Positions 47,266-58,220 of a stretch of DNA of 64,000 bases are shown one piece after another. The position numbers were made by a program, and so were the translations under genes. The first letter of the stretch is position 1; the number at the start of each line of letters is the position of its first letter. The notes beneath the pieces are model-generated. The model was not told where the DNA came from and ran no database searches. It saw nothing but the letters and a program-made list of their open reading frames with translations. The stretch lies in NCBI GenBank assembly GCA_033239525.1, contig BSYO01000023.1:14269304-14333303 (forward strand). The letters run 5' to 3'. The stretch comes from Nepenthes gracilis (taxonomy: Eukaryota > Streptophyta > Magnoliopsida > Caryophyllales > Nepenthaceae).

Positions 47266-49827
47266 TCATTCTGATCCTCTTTGCAGAATGGATGAAGATG
47301 GCCTTCCCACATCCATCCCAGATGCAAAGGACGCAATTCCTGCGGCTTGTAATGATGATGAAGCAGAGCGAGCCGGGCATGAAGCTGCAGAGATAGAAAG
47401 AACAGTCATGCTGCTACCTATGTTCATGGGGCTAGCTCCGCCGGCTGAAACACCTGCGGCAGCATTCAAGGGAGGTGGTTTTTCTATCTCCACTATCCCT
47501 TCAAGCATCTGCACCACTTTCCCAATCACCGGCCTCTGGTTTGGCTGCTCCTGGATGCACCAGAAGCTAACTTGAATTGCCCTCATCGCTTGCTCCATGT
47601 CAACGACATATTCACAAAGCCTCTTATCTATTATTCCCTTCACATTTCCGTTGTAAAATTCTTCATAAGCCCACAAAGAAAACTTCTTACCGTTTGTTTC
47701 TCCTGAGACGTCGAAATTCCTCCTCCCACTCACGATCTCCAACAAAACCATCCCATAGCTATAGACATCAGATTTTGATGTTATTGGAAGATCGGCGAGC
47801 CATTCAGGCGCCAAATATCCTCTCGTCCCTCTCACACTGGTTAGCGTATGGTATCTGTGATCCTTGGGATTTATGAGCTTCGCAAGGCCGAAATCCGAAA
47901 CTTTGGCATGGAAGTTTTCATCTAAGAGAATGTTTTCTGGCTTTATATCGCAATGCATGATGCAATCCTGGCATTCATCGTGAAGGTACGTAATCCCTCT
48001 TGCAGTCCCAAGAGCTATTCTAAATCGGGAGTCCCAATTTAGCAGTTTTTCGGATTCATCTTCCGATGAGAAGAGGAAATGATCGAGTGAGCCGTTCTTC
48101 ATGAACTCGTATACCAGAAGCCTGTGCTTCCTCTCGGAGCAAAAGCCAATCAACCTTACCAAATTTAAGTGGTGGGTGCTACTTATAGTCGCAACCTCCA
48201 TCCTAAACTGTTTCTCTCCCTGTGCAATTCCTTCTAGTTTCTTCACAGCAACGACCGTTCCATTTGCAAGCATCCCTTTATAAACTGCCCCAAATCCTCC
48301 GGCTCCAAGCTTCTGTCGAAACCCTCTTGTAGAACGATGGAGTTCCCTGTATGAGAATTGCACAAGGACAGCGGACGTGTAGTCGAGGAGAGAATATTGA
48401 GAAGATCGACCTCCAAACACGGGGTTGTTCCTGCAGCAGCAAAACCATAAGCCGCCGGCGAGGATGACCAACACCATCATCGTGCTTAGAACAGCAAAAG
48501 CAACAACAATCAATGACGGCAACTCCAATCCCTTGCGCTTTTTGTCCTCTTCATTTGGCAGGGATGGTGGTGGATTGGGTAATTCTGGGCTACAAACCTT
48601 CACAAAAGAAGTGCTGGGAATAGCTGGAGATTGATACCCACCCACAAAATTCGAGGTCTTCATATAGCACTGTCCTATTGAGTCCGCTAAAACGGTGGAA
48701 GCAACGCAAGAATAACCCTCAAGGCAATTGGATCTACAAGCAGAAATTCCCACAATGAAAACTTCAGTAGAAGTCTCGGGCGGGTACGTCAAGAAAAGGG
48801 TATGATCCATTTGCAACATGGTTGCATTCAACGGGCAATTCTTCAGCTCCATTTTCCTCTTACACCCCTTTCTGCTATCATTGGGGTCGATCGGGTCAAA
48901 ATTTTCAGATGGGCACCTGCAAATTGGACCCGTTTCACCGTAACTACAAATCCCCATGTCCCCACAATACCCAAAAACCTCACATTGGTCACTAACCCCT
49001 GTCCAGCACACTGTCCCACTTCCATTAACGAAGCTATAGATCCTCAAGTTACCATCACTGTCTAACCTCAAGAACCGGAAATTATCCCCCTCACCAAAAT
49101 CACTGCAATAAGCCATGTTCACGACACTTGACAACATTGGATCTGCCAGGGACAAAATGCCGAGCGATTGGAGTGCTAAAACGGGGTTTCTCAAATCGGT
49201 ATTACTGACCGAATAATTCCATCCGAAACTCCAATACATTATGCTATCATTCCATCTCAATGTCAAATTCCCGTTATTCAAAAGGCGAAATGAGTACAGC
49301 CCGGATGTTAAAACCTTATCGGTTGTGAAATTCTGGGAAGGCACAAGAGTGTCGGTGGGATGATCAAAAGTAGACCAGACAGACATTGATCGCCTTTTGA
49401 GGATGAAGTTACCGTCTTCATCGAGAATAGCTGAAGAAACCGCGAGGTCAGAGGTGTTGGACTGCCAGAGTAGAGAACCGGAGCCGTTGAGGAGGCAGAG
49501 GTTGCCGTCAGAGAGGAAATGGAAGGATGCGGAGGCGTCGACGATGGCGGCGTCGCCACCGGCTTTCCAGATGGGAATTGAGGATCCATAGGTGATGGCC
49601 AAGGAGAAGTTGGTGGTCGTTCTGGCGGTGGGTGTGGTTGCGGGGATGAAGCGAAGAAAGAAAGTGTTGTTGGAGGAGGACCATGTTTGGTTGGGGTTTG
49701 ATGCGTAGAGTACTGAGCCTGGTAAGATTTCGGCAGCTAAGGGGGCAAAAAGATCGAGAAAAGAGAGGATTATTACTATTTCCATAGAAGGAAAACTTGA
49801 TCTTCTAGTTGCCTTTCTTCTTCCCAT
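47266..49827 (-). CDS. G-type lectin S-receptor-like serine/threonine kinase, At1g34300-like
   Basis: A single 853-codon exon encodes a complete plasma-membrane receptor kinase. In order: a signal peptide (hydrophobic residues ~16-32; Met15 may be the true start), a mannose-binding-type B-lectin domain (~38-155), an EGF-like Cys cluster (274-305), a PAN/apple-like Cys region (~331-412), a transmembrane helix (~438-460) and a kinase domain (~503-780). Kinase residues are all present: GAGGFG loop (508-513), Lys529, Glu544, Asp627 in HCDIKPEN, DFG (645-647) and APE (673-675). HCD in place of HRD makes it a non-RD kinase, a type often linked to immune receptors. A Ser/Ala-rich tail follows. Length and lack of introns fit the Arabidopsis At1g34300 group. 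The ligand is unknown; defence or stress signalling is inferred from the family. Confidence 0.95.
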   Translation of the reverse strand: MGRRKATRRSSFPSMEIVIILSFLDLFAPLAAEILPGSVLYASNPNQTWSSSNNTFFLRFIPATTPTARTTTNFSLAITYGSSIPIWKAGGDAAIVDASASFHFLSDGNLCLLNGSGSLLWQSNTSDLAVSSAILDEDGNFILKRRSMSVWSTFDHPTDTLVPSQNFTTDKVLTSGLYSFRLLNNGNLTLRWNDSIMYWSFGWNYSVSNTDLRNPVLALQSLGILSLADPMLSSVVNMAYCSDFGEGDNFRFLRLDSDGNLRIYSFVNGSGTVCWTGVSDQCEVFGYCGDMGICSYGETGPICRCPSENFDPIDPNDSRKGCKRKMELKNCPLNATMLQMDHTLFLTYPPETSTEVFIVGISACRSNCLEGYSCVASTVLADSIGQCYMKTSNFVGGYQSPAIPSTSFVKVCSPELPNPPPSLPNEEDKKRKGLELPSLIVVAFAVLSTMMVLVILAGGLWFCCCRNNPVFGGRSSQYSLLDYTSAVLVQFSYRELHRSTRGFRQKLGAGGFGAVYKGMLANGTVVAVKKLEGIAQGEKQFRMEVATISSTHHLNLVRLIGFCSERKHRLLVYEFMKNGSLDHFLFSSEDESEKLLNWDSRFRIALGTARGITYLHDECQDCIMHCDIKPENILLDENFHAKVSDFGLAKLINPKDHRYHTLTSVRGTRGYLAPEWLADLPITSKSDVYSYGMVLLEIVSGRRNFDVSGETNGKKFSLWAYEEFYNGNVKGIIDKRLCEYVVDMEQAMRAIQVSFWCIQEQPNQRPVIGKVVQMLEGIVEIEKPPPLNAAAGVSAGGASPMNIGSSMTVLSISAASCPARSASSSLQAAGIASFASGMDVGRPSSSILQRGSE

Positions 49828-49830
49828 TTC

Positions 49831-49917
49831 TCACTCTGTTTCTCCTTCTCTGGTTGGCTTTGCCAGAGGACGTCCGTGAACGGTTGCAAACAGACGAGGA
49901 ATTCGAGAGGTCACCAT
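49831..49917 (-). CDS. Upstream ORF of the receptor kinase (28 residues)
   Basis: ATG in a strong context (gccATGG) opens 28 codons and a TGA that ends three bases before the kinase ATG; both ATGs share the same frame. If transcribed it would limit initiation at the kinase start. The TATA box predicts a transcription start at about 49915, right at this ATG, so it may or may not be in the mRNA. Confidence 0.35.
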   Translation of the reverse strand: MVTSRIPRLFATVHGRPLAKPTREGETE

Positions 49918-49938
49918 GGCCGGAGACGAACGTCGAGA

Positions 49939-49947
49939 TATTTATAG
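49939..49947 (-). promoter_or_regulatory. TATA box of the receptor kinase gene
   Basis: ctataaata on the minus strand lies about 115 bases upstream of the start codon. It is the only good TATA word close to the gene and implies a short leader of 80-90 bases. Confidence 0.6.
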
Positions 49948-50271
49948 TTGAATTTGATATCACAAATATATTTTTTTCATTAATATAAATCTAAATTCCC
50001 TTAATATATAAATTTCACAAATAATTCAAAAACTTTTATATTAAATAACAAAACAAAGTAAAAATATTTAAAAACTTTATTTCAATATCTTTAAATAATT
50101 TAATATTTTAATTATTTATTCATATTAGTGGACATAATATAAATAACTAAATATACTAGAATAAATATTTTAAAATAGTTAAAAAATAATAATGTAGTAA
50201 CTCAATTATATTTATCAATAGATCAATTAGTGATTCTAAAATCAACATATATATATATATATATATATATA

Positions 50272-50306
<35 letters not shown>
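49948..50306. repeat. AT-rich upstream region ending in (AT)n microsatellite
   Basis: Only ~360 bases separate the TATA box from the next retroelement. The last part is a nearly continuous at-repeat (50246-50306) broken by gtct at about 50273. No obvious W-box cluster was seen. Confidence 0.7.
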
Positions 50307-50307
<1 letters not shown>

Positions 50308-51316
50308 GTGAATTATCTGAATTGAATTATCTTCGAATTCGGGATCGGATCTTTATGTTGGGTCGATCTGATGCAGATCCGATCTCCATAATATCAAACC
50401 TGAACCCTACGCAGCACAATCAAAAATAAGAGATCAAAGAACAGCGAAAATTGCTCCCACCGTAAATCCTCAGATGTTCAAATTAGACATCTTTTTAAGA
50501 GTATAAAAAGATGTATGGTGGATGCATGTGTGGTGGATTAAGTGTTTGGGTCATCCAACTAATGGAGGGCTTAAAGGTACGCCGGCAGAGGAACGGCTTA
50601 AAGATGCGTCCAGCAAAGAAACAGCTTAGAGATGCGCCCAACAGGTGGGCGTCTTAGATGAGCTGTTATAAATTGTACGGCTGTCTAAGGATCATTAGAG
50701 TGCTCTAGCCAATCACTTGAATGGAAAATCTCTCGAAGGGAGAGGAGAAATAGTTTCTAGAATAAATGGCGGACATGAGATTTCTGGACGAGGGATAGAT
50801 CCCTTGAATGAGAATAAAATCTCCTAGAATAAAATAATGAACTCTTAGGATGGAGGGCTCACTTTCCTAATATGGAAAGGCTGGCCTCCTTCAAATGAAG
50901 GGTTGGCCTCCTTCTTTTTCTCCCTTTCTTTTCTTTTCTCCTGCTATTTTTTCAGTATTCTTCCTCTCACGTAATTTTTTGCCATTTCTCCTCCTTTTTT
51001 TTGAAAAATAAAGGAGTATTTATAAAGGTAGTTGATGGTTAAATTAACTGCCCACTAACAGGATTTATAAAGGCAGTTATTGTTGGTTGCTTCCGGGAAG
51101 TGGGTTGTTGCGTACGGTGGTTATTTTTTAGATATTTGTCAAGCCGATTATGGCAAATTGTATGAACTTATTTTCTGGACCAAAATTATTGAGTCGTTGG
51201 GCCAAATTAGTAAGGGCTTCTCAATAGGTCTGATTGTACATTTCCAGGGCTTCCAATTATACTGGACATTTAATTCATTTGTGGTCCTTCTTAGGCCGGA
51301 TTTACCAAACCCTTCA
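50307..51316 (-). repeat. Left (3') LTR of the 50-57 kb element
   Basis: It begins TGTGAATTATC and ends CCTTCA, matching 56028-57025 throughout with scattered substitutions and small indels. Confidence 0.8.
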
Positions 51317-51329
51317 CTAGCCCCACATG
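51317..51329 (-). other. Polypurine tract of the 50-57 kb element
   Basis: The minus strand reads catgtggggctag directly before the LTR, nearly the same as catgggggctag at 62328-62339. Confidence 0.6.
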
Positions 51330-51710
51330 CCGGGCAGTTCAAAATTTTCAACCTCCGACATGCTTCTGATGGGACTCTATGTGTAGGTCTGGATAATATT
51401 GCTATCTAAACCTTGCGGTTACTGTTGCCGAGTTTTTATAAGTGCGTCTGATTGGTCGCACTCATCCCTAATAGAAGGAAGTCATAACGCTAACAAAAAG
51501 GTGGTTGCTGACTAATCTTTCGGGCTATTATCGTAGGGCTTTTACTAGTCTAAGCCGTCGTCCGTATGTACCCATCGGTGCTTGGTCATATTAAAGGACG
51601 TCGCGGCATTTATGCATTTGGTCCTAGTCTGTTATTGACCGTCATTGACTGATGGTGCTCACTTCTTTTGGAGAAGGTCACCATACTCATGCTGGAAAAC
51701 CCCCTAAGGT

Positions 51711-51850
51711 TTTAAGTTTGACCACGCATGGGCCGCTCTGTGATAGGATCAAGGTTTAAATTTCACCTCATAAGGGCCGCTCGATAAGGGATCGAGCTTT
51801 ACATTCGACCGTCTTTGGGCAGCTTGGTTTGAAACCAAGGTTTGTTGACA
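51711..51850. repeat. Three copies of the ~40-bp Tat-type repeat
   Basis: Units follow acc...catgggccgct..., then gatc.a.g.tttaaattc, the same consensus as 3788-4026 though more diverged and slightly longer (40-44 bp). Confidence 0.65.
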
Positions 51851-52345
51851 GGTGAATGAAAATTCATTTGACTTAGGGGTAGCCTAGGTCACTCGAAGAT
51901 ATACAATTATGCGAGTATTCGTGTGAGCAGATAAAATAATTATACTATTAATAAAACATGATTCAAGCAAGTAGCGTGATGCATACGAAACTGACCTGGA
52001 TCTTGCTTGGAATTATCATCGGTGTTCAAAGTAGATGATGTGCCATGTTCTTGGAGTGGCGTGGACCATATCCCTCTTGACTTTCATCAGTGCTTAATGA
52101 CTGAATCGATTTTTCGGCCGCCGTCAGGCCTTATTACTTGTAGCCACTGGGGCTACGAGGTTATCAGTTCACAGGCTTTTCCACAGATGCTAGATAGCCT
52201 CAATTACGTGGGAGTTGGAGGGCGAAGCGCCTAGCATAACATGTTAGGATAGGCGTAAATCAAAGCAGTTAAAATTGTTAGAAGACAGTCAACAAAGGCC
52301 GTTATGTTGGGTTTGGTCACTCCATGTGGCCTCAAGAGAATTCTG
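51851..52345. other. Element interior without recognised coding sequence
   Basis: It occupies the place corresponding to 4027-4287 in the relic at 3622-6110 (a similar agcctaggtc word and an AT-rich patch follow the array), but where pol would begin there is only unassigned sequence leading into the next tandem array. Confidence 0.4.
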
Positions 52346-53215
52346 AAATGAAATTTTTGGAGTGATGAAATTTCAGAAGGATGAAGGTCTCCGGAGTGAC
52401 AAAACCTCCAGATAAGATAAAGGCCTCTGGAGTGATGAGATCTCCGGAGATGATAAAGGTCTCCAGAGTGACAATCTCCAGAGAAGATGGAGGTCTCCAA
52501 AGGTTGAGATCTCCAAAGAGGATGAAGGTCTTTGGAGTGATCAGATCTCCGAAAAGATGGAGGTCTCAGAGTGATGAGATCTCCGGAGAGGACGAAGGTC
52601 TCTGGAATAATGAGGGCCTCCAGAGAAGATGAAGGTCCACAGAGTGATGAGATCTCCGGAGATGATGAAGGTCTTCGAAGGATGAGATCTCCGAAGAGGA
52701 TGAAGGTCTCAGGAGAGGATAAAGGTCTCCAGAGTGATGGGGTCTCCGAAGTAGATGAAGGTCTTTGGAAAGGATGAAGGTCTCCAGAGTGATGAGTCTC
52801 CGGAGAGGATGAAGGTCTCCGGAGTGATGAGTCCCCAGAGAGGATGAAGATTTTCGAAGAGGATGAAGGTTTCCGGAGAAGGTCACCGGTGTGATGAGAT
52901 CTCCAGAGAATATGGAGTCTCGGAGTGATGAGATCTCCGGAGAGGATGCAGGCCTCAGAGTGATAAAGGTCTCCGAAGTGATGGGTATCCGGAGATGATG
53001 AAGATCTCCGGAGAGGATGAAGGTTTCCAGAGAAGAAGGTCGCCGGTGTGATGAGATCTCCAGAGAATATAGAAGTCTCTGGAGTAATGAGATCTTTGGA
53101 GAAGATGGAGGTCTCCGGAGTAATGAGATCTTTGGAGAAGATGCAGGTGTCCGAAGTGATGAAATTCCATATAGGAATTTCCGGGCTGCAAATCTAGAGT
53201 AATGAAATTCTGGAG
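52346..53215. repeat. Tandem array built on the palindrome CTCCGGAG, ~36-bp unit
   Basis: Two short modules alternate, ggagtgatgagatctc(c) and ggagaggatgaaggtctc(c), giving a unit near 36 bp repeated more than twenty times with many partial units. Because each module is bounded by ggag and ctcc, the joints create ctccggag palindromes. Open frames on both strands here are a by-product of the unit length being a multiple of three. Confidence 0.85.
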
Positions 53216-53730
53216 AGGAATTGCCTAAGTAGAAAATCCGGAGTGATGAAATTTCGGAGATGAATGAGTCCTTTAGAGTTGCAGTAATCCAAAGAGATGA
53301 AATTTTGAAGTGACAAAGTCTCCGAAATGGATAACAGTCTCCGAGGTGACAAAACTTTTGGAGATGATGAAAATTTTTGAAGTGACAAAGCTTTCAGAAA
53401 TGATAAAATCTCCGGAGTAAATGAAACCTCTCGGAGTGACAACACCTCCTGAGTGAACTGAGAATCCAAGCTGAGTTGTCTTCCGAAATGAGATGATCTC
53501 CGGAGTGACAAAACCTCCGGGGTGGGCTAAGCTTCATAGTGATGAGAATTCAGAATAAAAAAATTTCTAGAGTGCTAAAACTTTCGAAGTGCTCAAACAG
53601 AAAACTTTCAGAGTAAGCAAACTTCCTAAGTGCTCAAACCTTCGGGGTGAGTAAAACTTCCGTGTCCAAACTTCTGGAGTGCTCAAACTTTCGGAGTGAG
53701 CATCTTCCAGAGTAGATTTGCACCGCTTTT
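53216..53730. repeat. Diverged continuation of the array
   Basis: Short words such as ggagtgacaaaactccgg and, farther on, gagtgctcaaacttcc recur at 20-40 bp intervals with heavy degeneration, grading from the CTCCGGAG array into unique sequence. Confidence 0.65.
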
Positions 53731-54395
53731 GGAGTGGCAGTCAGCGTCTAAGTGCTCGGCGGGTTATATAAAATAAAACACCGAAATGGATCTAGGCCAC
53801 TTCAGTGGTGGTTGTCGCCCGCAAGGATCATGCTAGCATGGATTTGGGTGCCAGAGTGCTTCTGAGAGCTGAAGCGCCAGGGAGCTTCTGAATCTAGATG
53901 AGTGAGAGATGGAGCGCAAGAGTAGTTGTTAGAGAAACTTTCGCTTAGAAGCTGGAAGTGGGCATTTGCGAGAGGGAAATACATGAATGCTTTAACCGGA
54001 GAGGGAAAATTCCAGAGAAGAAAAATTCCGGAGAAGAAAGATCCTAGAGAACTTTCGTGCTACTGGGAAAAATTTTCGGAGAGCTTTTGTTCTGTTTAGC
54101 GCCGGAGATCTTTTGAGCTGCTTAGTACTGGAAAGGTTTTTGAGCTGCGTATGAAGAAATTTTTGGAGAGCTTGTCATGTCCGGTTGGGTGAGAGATGGA
54201 AAATTGGAGAGCTCGTGCGTCCGGCTTGCTGAGAGATAGAAAGCCGGAGAAGTTTTGAGAGATTTCCAGAGAGCTGGTTGTGACCGGGCAATTGTGAGAA
54301 AAAATTCCATAGTAGATTTTGGCAGGGCAGCTATGAGTGATAAATCTAGAGAGGATTTTAGCTGGGCAGCTATGAGATGAAAATCTTAGAGTGCT
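53731..54395. other. Interior of the element, weakly repetitive
   Basis: Recurring gagagatggaa and ccggagaag words but no regular period, and no convincing protein. Confidence 0.4.
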
Positions 54396-54810
54396 TGCAC
54401 TCCGAAAATCTGTGAGAAAGAATACCGAAATGCAACTTGGGCCAACTGCTTGTGAGAGAAAGTTTTGGAAGCAACTTGGTCAAATTGGCTATTTGTGAGA
54501 GGAAGTTTTGGAAGCAACTTGGTCAAATCAGCTACAACTTGGTCAAATGAGCTATTTATGAGAGAAAGTGCCGGTTTGTAGTTGTGATCAGGCGAGCAGA
54601 GGGAAAATATCGGAGTGAAGTTGGGTGCCGGCTAGTTGTGAGATGAAGCTCCAGAAGCAACTTGGTCAAACCGGCTATAACTTAGTCAAATCGGTTGTTT
54701 GTTAGAGGAAGTGCCGGTTTGTAATTTTGACCGGGTAGTTGTGAGAGCAAAATACCAACCGGCAATTGTGAGAAGGAAATGCCAACCGGCTAGTTGCGAG
54801 TGGGAAATAC
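54396..54810. repeat. Second tandem array with caacttggtcaaa core
   Basis: Units of roughly 45-60 bp contain gaagcaacttggtcaaa, then ggctatttgtgagag, then gaagtgccggtttgtagtt. They are irregularly shortened and fused, about five to six units. Confidence 0.65.
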
Positions 54811-56005
54811 CGGAGTGCTACTGTGCAGAGCAGAGAGGAAATATCAGAGTGGTTGTTGCGGGAGAAAATGATGCTGAGCACCAATGGAGGGTGGTCCCGG
54901 CCTTGGCAGCATCGCTGGTTATGGCGACAATCACTGGCAACAGGGATGGCAGCGGCAGCAACTCACGCAAGTGCCATCGGTGCCCTCTTCCTCTCTCCAC
55001 CTCGCCTCAAAATCAAATAAAATTTCGGTCGATCACCACAAATTTGCCACATGCAAACACAAGATTGGTATTCTCAAATAGAAAGGAAGGATTTACCTGC
55101 CTCGATTTACTGATTTTCCTCCGATGGAGGCGACTGTGGCGTTCACGCCTGGGGTTCACAATTTCCCTTCCTTCTCTTCATGCCATGGCACAAAAACGTG
55201 GGCGGAACATGGAGAAGGTTTCACCGGCGTCAAATCTGGGCATCGCCTCCTTCGGCACTGGTAGTCGCCGCCGTTCTATGCGTTGCTCTTCTCTCTTCTC
55301 ATTCTTTTTTCTTTCTTTTTTCTTTTTCTTCTTTTCTGCTTCACAACAGACCTGCCCGACTGCTTTGCTGCTTTTCATCATTTTCTTTTTTTTTTAATGG
55401 AGGCAGCTTGAACCGGTTTGACTTATTCAAACCAACTATGGGGCCAAATCAAGACTCCTTTTCATTTAATTTTCTTTTTTAGGTATTTGATACTGATGAT
55501 GGAGGGGAAGCTCCCAACGTGGCCTCTTCTCACTAGTCCCTGCATCCTCACGCCAGACTTATTACTCTAACGAGATGGCTAAGCGAGTAGATATCAGAAT
55601 AGTAGATTATCTTCTCATGGTGTATAAACCTCTTTGTGATCAAAGAGGTTGCTGGACATCTTGGGTATGGCAAGAATGTTGCCCCTTAACCTTCTATTTC
55701 AAATGAAACCCAATTGATTGAGCAGACTTGGATTTGGATATTAGGCCTATATATTTTCTAAGTCGGGCTCTTTTTTCATTTCTTCTTCTTGAAGTTGCGG
55801 TGTGGGTGATTGAAGAAAGAGCCCCCAATCTTCGATGACCATGTCATACGCAAAGAATCCGAAGGGGATGTCTTAATAAAGAGCGTCTGTTGGTCTCATT
55901 CATGGATATTTGCGAGACAGCTAGAAGTGGAGGTCTCCTTGACAATAGCATTTGTATCAGTTTTATTTGTATGCTTTTTAGTGATAAAGATGGCTTTTTA
56001 GCCAC
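54811..56005. other. 5' leader region of the element, no gene recognised
   Basis: It lies between the second array and the primer-binding site. 54890-55280 is GC-richer and followed by a T-rich block (55290-55400) with a long but low-complexity open frame. I find no gag motif. Confidence 0.45.
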
Positions 56006-56023
56006 TTCCTACAAACAGCGCCA
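56006..56023 (-). other. Primer-binding site of the 50-57 kb element
   Basis: Minus-strand tggcgctgtttgtaggaa, four bases from the LTR end, is a variant of the tggcgccgtctgtgagaa site used by the neighbouring element. Confidence 0.75.
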
Positions 56024-56027
56024 ATAT

Positions 56028-57025
56028 TACGTTTCAAGAATTCGAATTATCCTACGAATTTGGGGTTCCGAATCGGATCTACGTTGGGTCGATCTGATAC
56101 GGATCCGATCTCCATAACTTTAAACTTGAACCTTGTGTAATACAATAAAAAATAAGATGTCAAATTACGGCGAAAATTACTTCCACCGTAAATCATTCGA
56201 CACTCAACTCAGATGTTTTTTTAAGAGTATAGAAAGACACATAGAGGATGCATATGTGGTGGATTGAGCGTTTGGGTGCGTCCAACTAATGGACGGCTTA
56301 GAGGTACGTCTGCAAAAGGACGGCTTAAAGATTCGTCCAGCGGAGAAAATGCTTAGACATACACCCAGTAGGTGGGTGTCTTGGATGAGCTGTTATAAAT
56401 TGTACGGGCGTCTAAGGATCACTAGAGTGCTCTGACCAATCACTTGAATAGAAGATCTCTTGGTTGGAGAGGAGACATGTCTTCTGGAAGAAATGGTGGA
56501 CATGGGCTTTCTGAACAAGGGATAGATCTCTTGAACGAGGATAAAATCTCCTGGAATGAAAGAATGGACTCCTGAGATACAGGGCTCACTTTCCTAAGAT
56601 GAAAGGCTGGCCTCTTTTTTCTCCCTTTCTTTTCTCTTCTCCAGCCATTTTTTCAGTATCCTTCCGCTCTCGCAATTTTTGGCCATTTCACCTCCCTTTA
56701 TTTTTTCGAAAAAATAAAGGAGTATTTACAAAGGCAGTGGACGGTTGAATTAACCGCCCACTAACAAGATTTATAAAGACAGTTATTGTAGATTGCTTCT
56801 AGAAAGTGGGTGGTTGCGTACGATAGTTATTTTTCAGATACTTGTCAAGCCGATTATAGTTAATTGTACGGGTTTATTTTCTGGGCAGAATTATTGAGCC
56901 GCTGGGCCGAATTAGTGAACACCGCTAACTAGGGCCTGCTTGTACATTTTCAGAGTTTCCAATTATATTGGACATTTACTTCATTTACGGGCCTTCTTCT
57001 TAAGTTAGGTTTACCGAACCTATCA
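56028..57025 (-). repeat. Right (5') LTR of the 50-57 kb element
   Basis: Counterpart of 50307-51316, ending CCTATCA. The first bases next to the primer site read tacg, where the neighbouring element's LTR ends in the complement of tgcg. Confidence 0.8.
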
Positions 57026-57355
57026 ATATATATTGATTATTGAAATAAAATATCATTTTTCTTCAAGAAAAACTCTTACAAAATCTTTATTTATTAGAAT
57101 TTCAATGTGACTACTACATTTAGTAGTATATTATATAAACTACACAAACTACTAATATAGTAGCTATTTTAACATAACCATCATATTTTATAATGACATA
57201 TAAAACATCAGAATCTAGGTTTTATAGTACAATATCTATTAATATCTTGTAATATAATCACTTGACTGTTAATCTGAAAAATTAAAAGTACTATGATATT
57301 CAAATTATCAATAAATAATTTTCTTCTTGAAAACAATCATTATGAAGAATAATAT
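57026..57355. other. AT-rich spacer between two elements
   Basis: 330 bases of AT-rich DNA with no feature. Its last five bases, aatat, are the target duplication of the next element. Confidence 0.6.
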
Positions 57356-58198
57356 TGTTGGGTTCCAATACCCGGGGTCCCTAAAAGAATGGGCAAGGGG
57401 GCGAGTGTTTGACCCGAGAAGCCCAAGTTGTCAGTTTGCCCAAGACCGCGTAAGGTGTAAGCAACCCGAGGACATTCTGCAATAGGCCCAAAAGCCTTTA
57501 GCAAGTCAGTGTTGCAGTCAATGACCGAGAACTCTCTCATCCCGTTCGAGAACAAGCGCGACATGGTATATAGTACGCGGACTCATCCAAAGGCTGATAA
57601 GGCCAGTAAGGGACGAGGACTCTCCCTGATGTCTGAGAATGCCAGCTCAACTTCACAGCCATCAAGGGACACGAAACCCATGCATCACGCCACTACCATA
57701 ATCAATAACATTCCCAGAACATGCCTTATCACTTCAAGACTGACTTTCCTGACAAGGTATGACCATGCCGTTTGACAGCCTAGCTTCCTGGCATGCGACA
57801 CAAAGATGGTCATGTAGGTAGGTGGACGGCCTCCCTGTAGGCACCAGCAGCCACGTGGACACTTCAACAACCACACTCCTCTATAAATACGCACTTAGAA
57901 CCAACAAGAAAAGACCTTCTCTGGACATCTCTTCGAGCATCCAGGATCCTCTGGGATCTTCCACTCTAGCCAGGGAAAAAGAGATAAAAGAAGGAAAAGA
58001 AAGGGTTTTCTTCCTACTTTGTATTTTGTACACAACAAACCAACGATAGTGAAGATCCATTTAGGCTCCAAGCCTCGTGGTTTTTCCTCCTCATTTTAAG
58101 GGGAGGTTTTCCACGTAAAAATCCGGTCGCAATCTCTCTCTCCCTAACTCCAAACTTCAAACACTTATGTTGCTCCGGACCCCAAAAACCGGTACGCA
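57356..58198 (+). repeat. 5' LTR of the 57-63 kb element
   Basis: It begins TGTTGGGTTCC and ends GTACGCA. A ctataaata promoter word occurs near 57882-57890, followed by the transcribed leader shared with the right LTR. Confidence 0.9.
57882..57890 (+). promoter_or_regulatory. TATA box of the 57-63 kb element's LTR
   Basis: ctataaata is conserved in both LTRs (again near 62800) and precedes the leader by a distance typical of LTR promoters. Confidence 0.6.
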
Positions 58199-58202
58199 AT
58201 AT

Positions 58203-58220
58203 TGGCGCCGTCTGTGAGAA
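58203..58220 (+). other. Primer-binding site of the 57-63 kb element
   Basis: tggcgccgtctgtgagaa follows the LTR end by four bases; this sequence is widespread in plant Tat-type gypsy elements. Confidence 0.8.

Larger units (their letters stand above)
50307..57025 (-). mobile_element. Non-autonomous Tat-like LTR element with array-filled interior
   Basis: About 1-kb LTRs (50307-51316 and 56028-57025) are similar along their length. On the minus strand the right LTR is followed by a tggcgctgtttgtaggaa primer site and the left LTR is preceded by a gtggggctag polypurine-like tract, the same signals as in the element at 57356-63088. The interior has no recognisable gag or pol; much of it is tandem repeats. 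A 40-bp repeat shared with the pol-bearing relic at 3622-6110 points to the same gypsy Tat-like group. The left target duplication falls in an (AT)n run, so it cannot be settled (tataa against atata). Confidence 0.8.

Noticed and set aside
47288..49591. Plus-strand frames opposite the receptor kinase
   Set aside because: They are antisense shadows of a strongly supported minus-strand gene, with no independent motif.
54699..55397. 232-codon plus-strand frame ending in a phenylalanine run
   Set aside because: It spans an array, a leader region and a T-rich tract inside a retroelement of opposite orientation; no recognisable domain.
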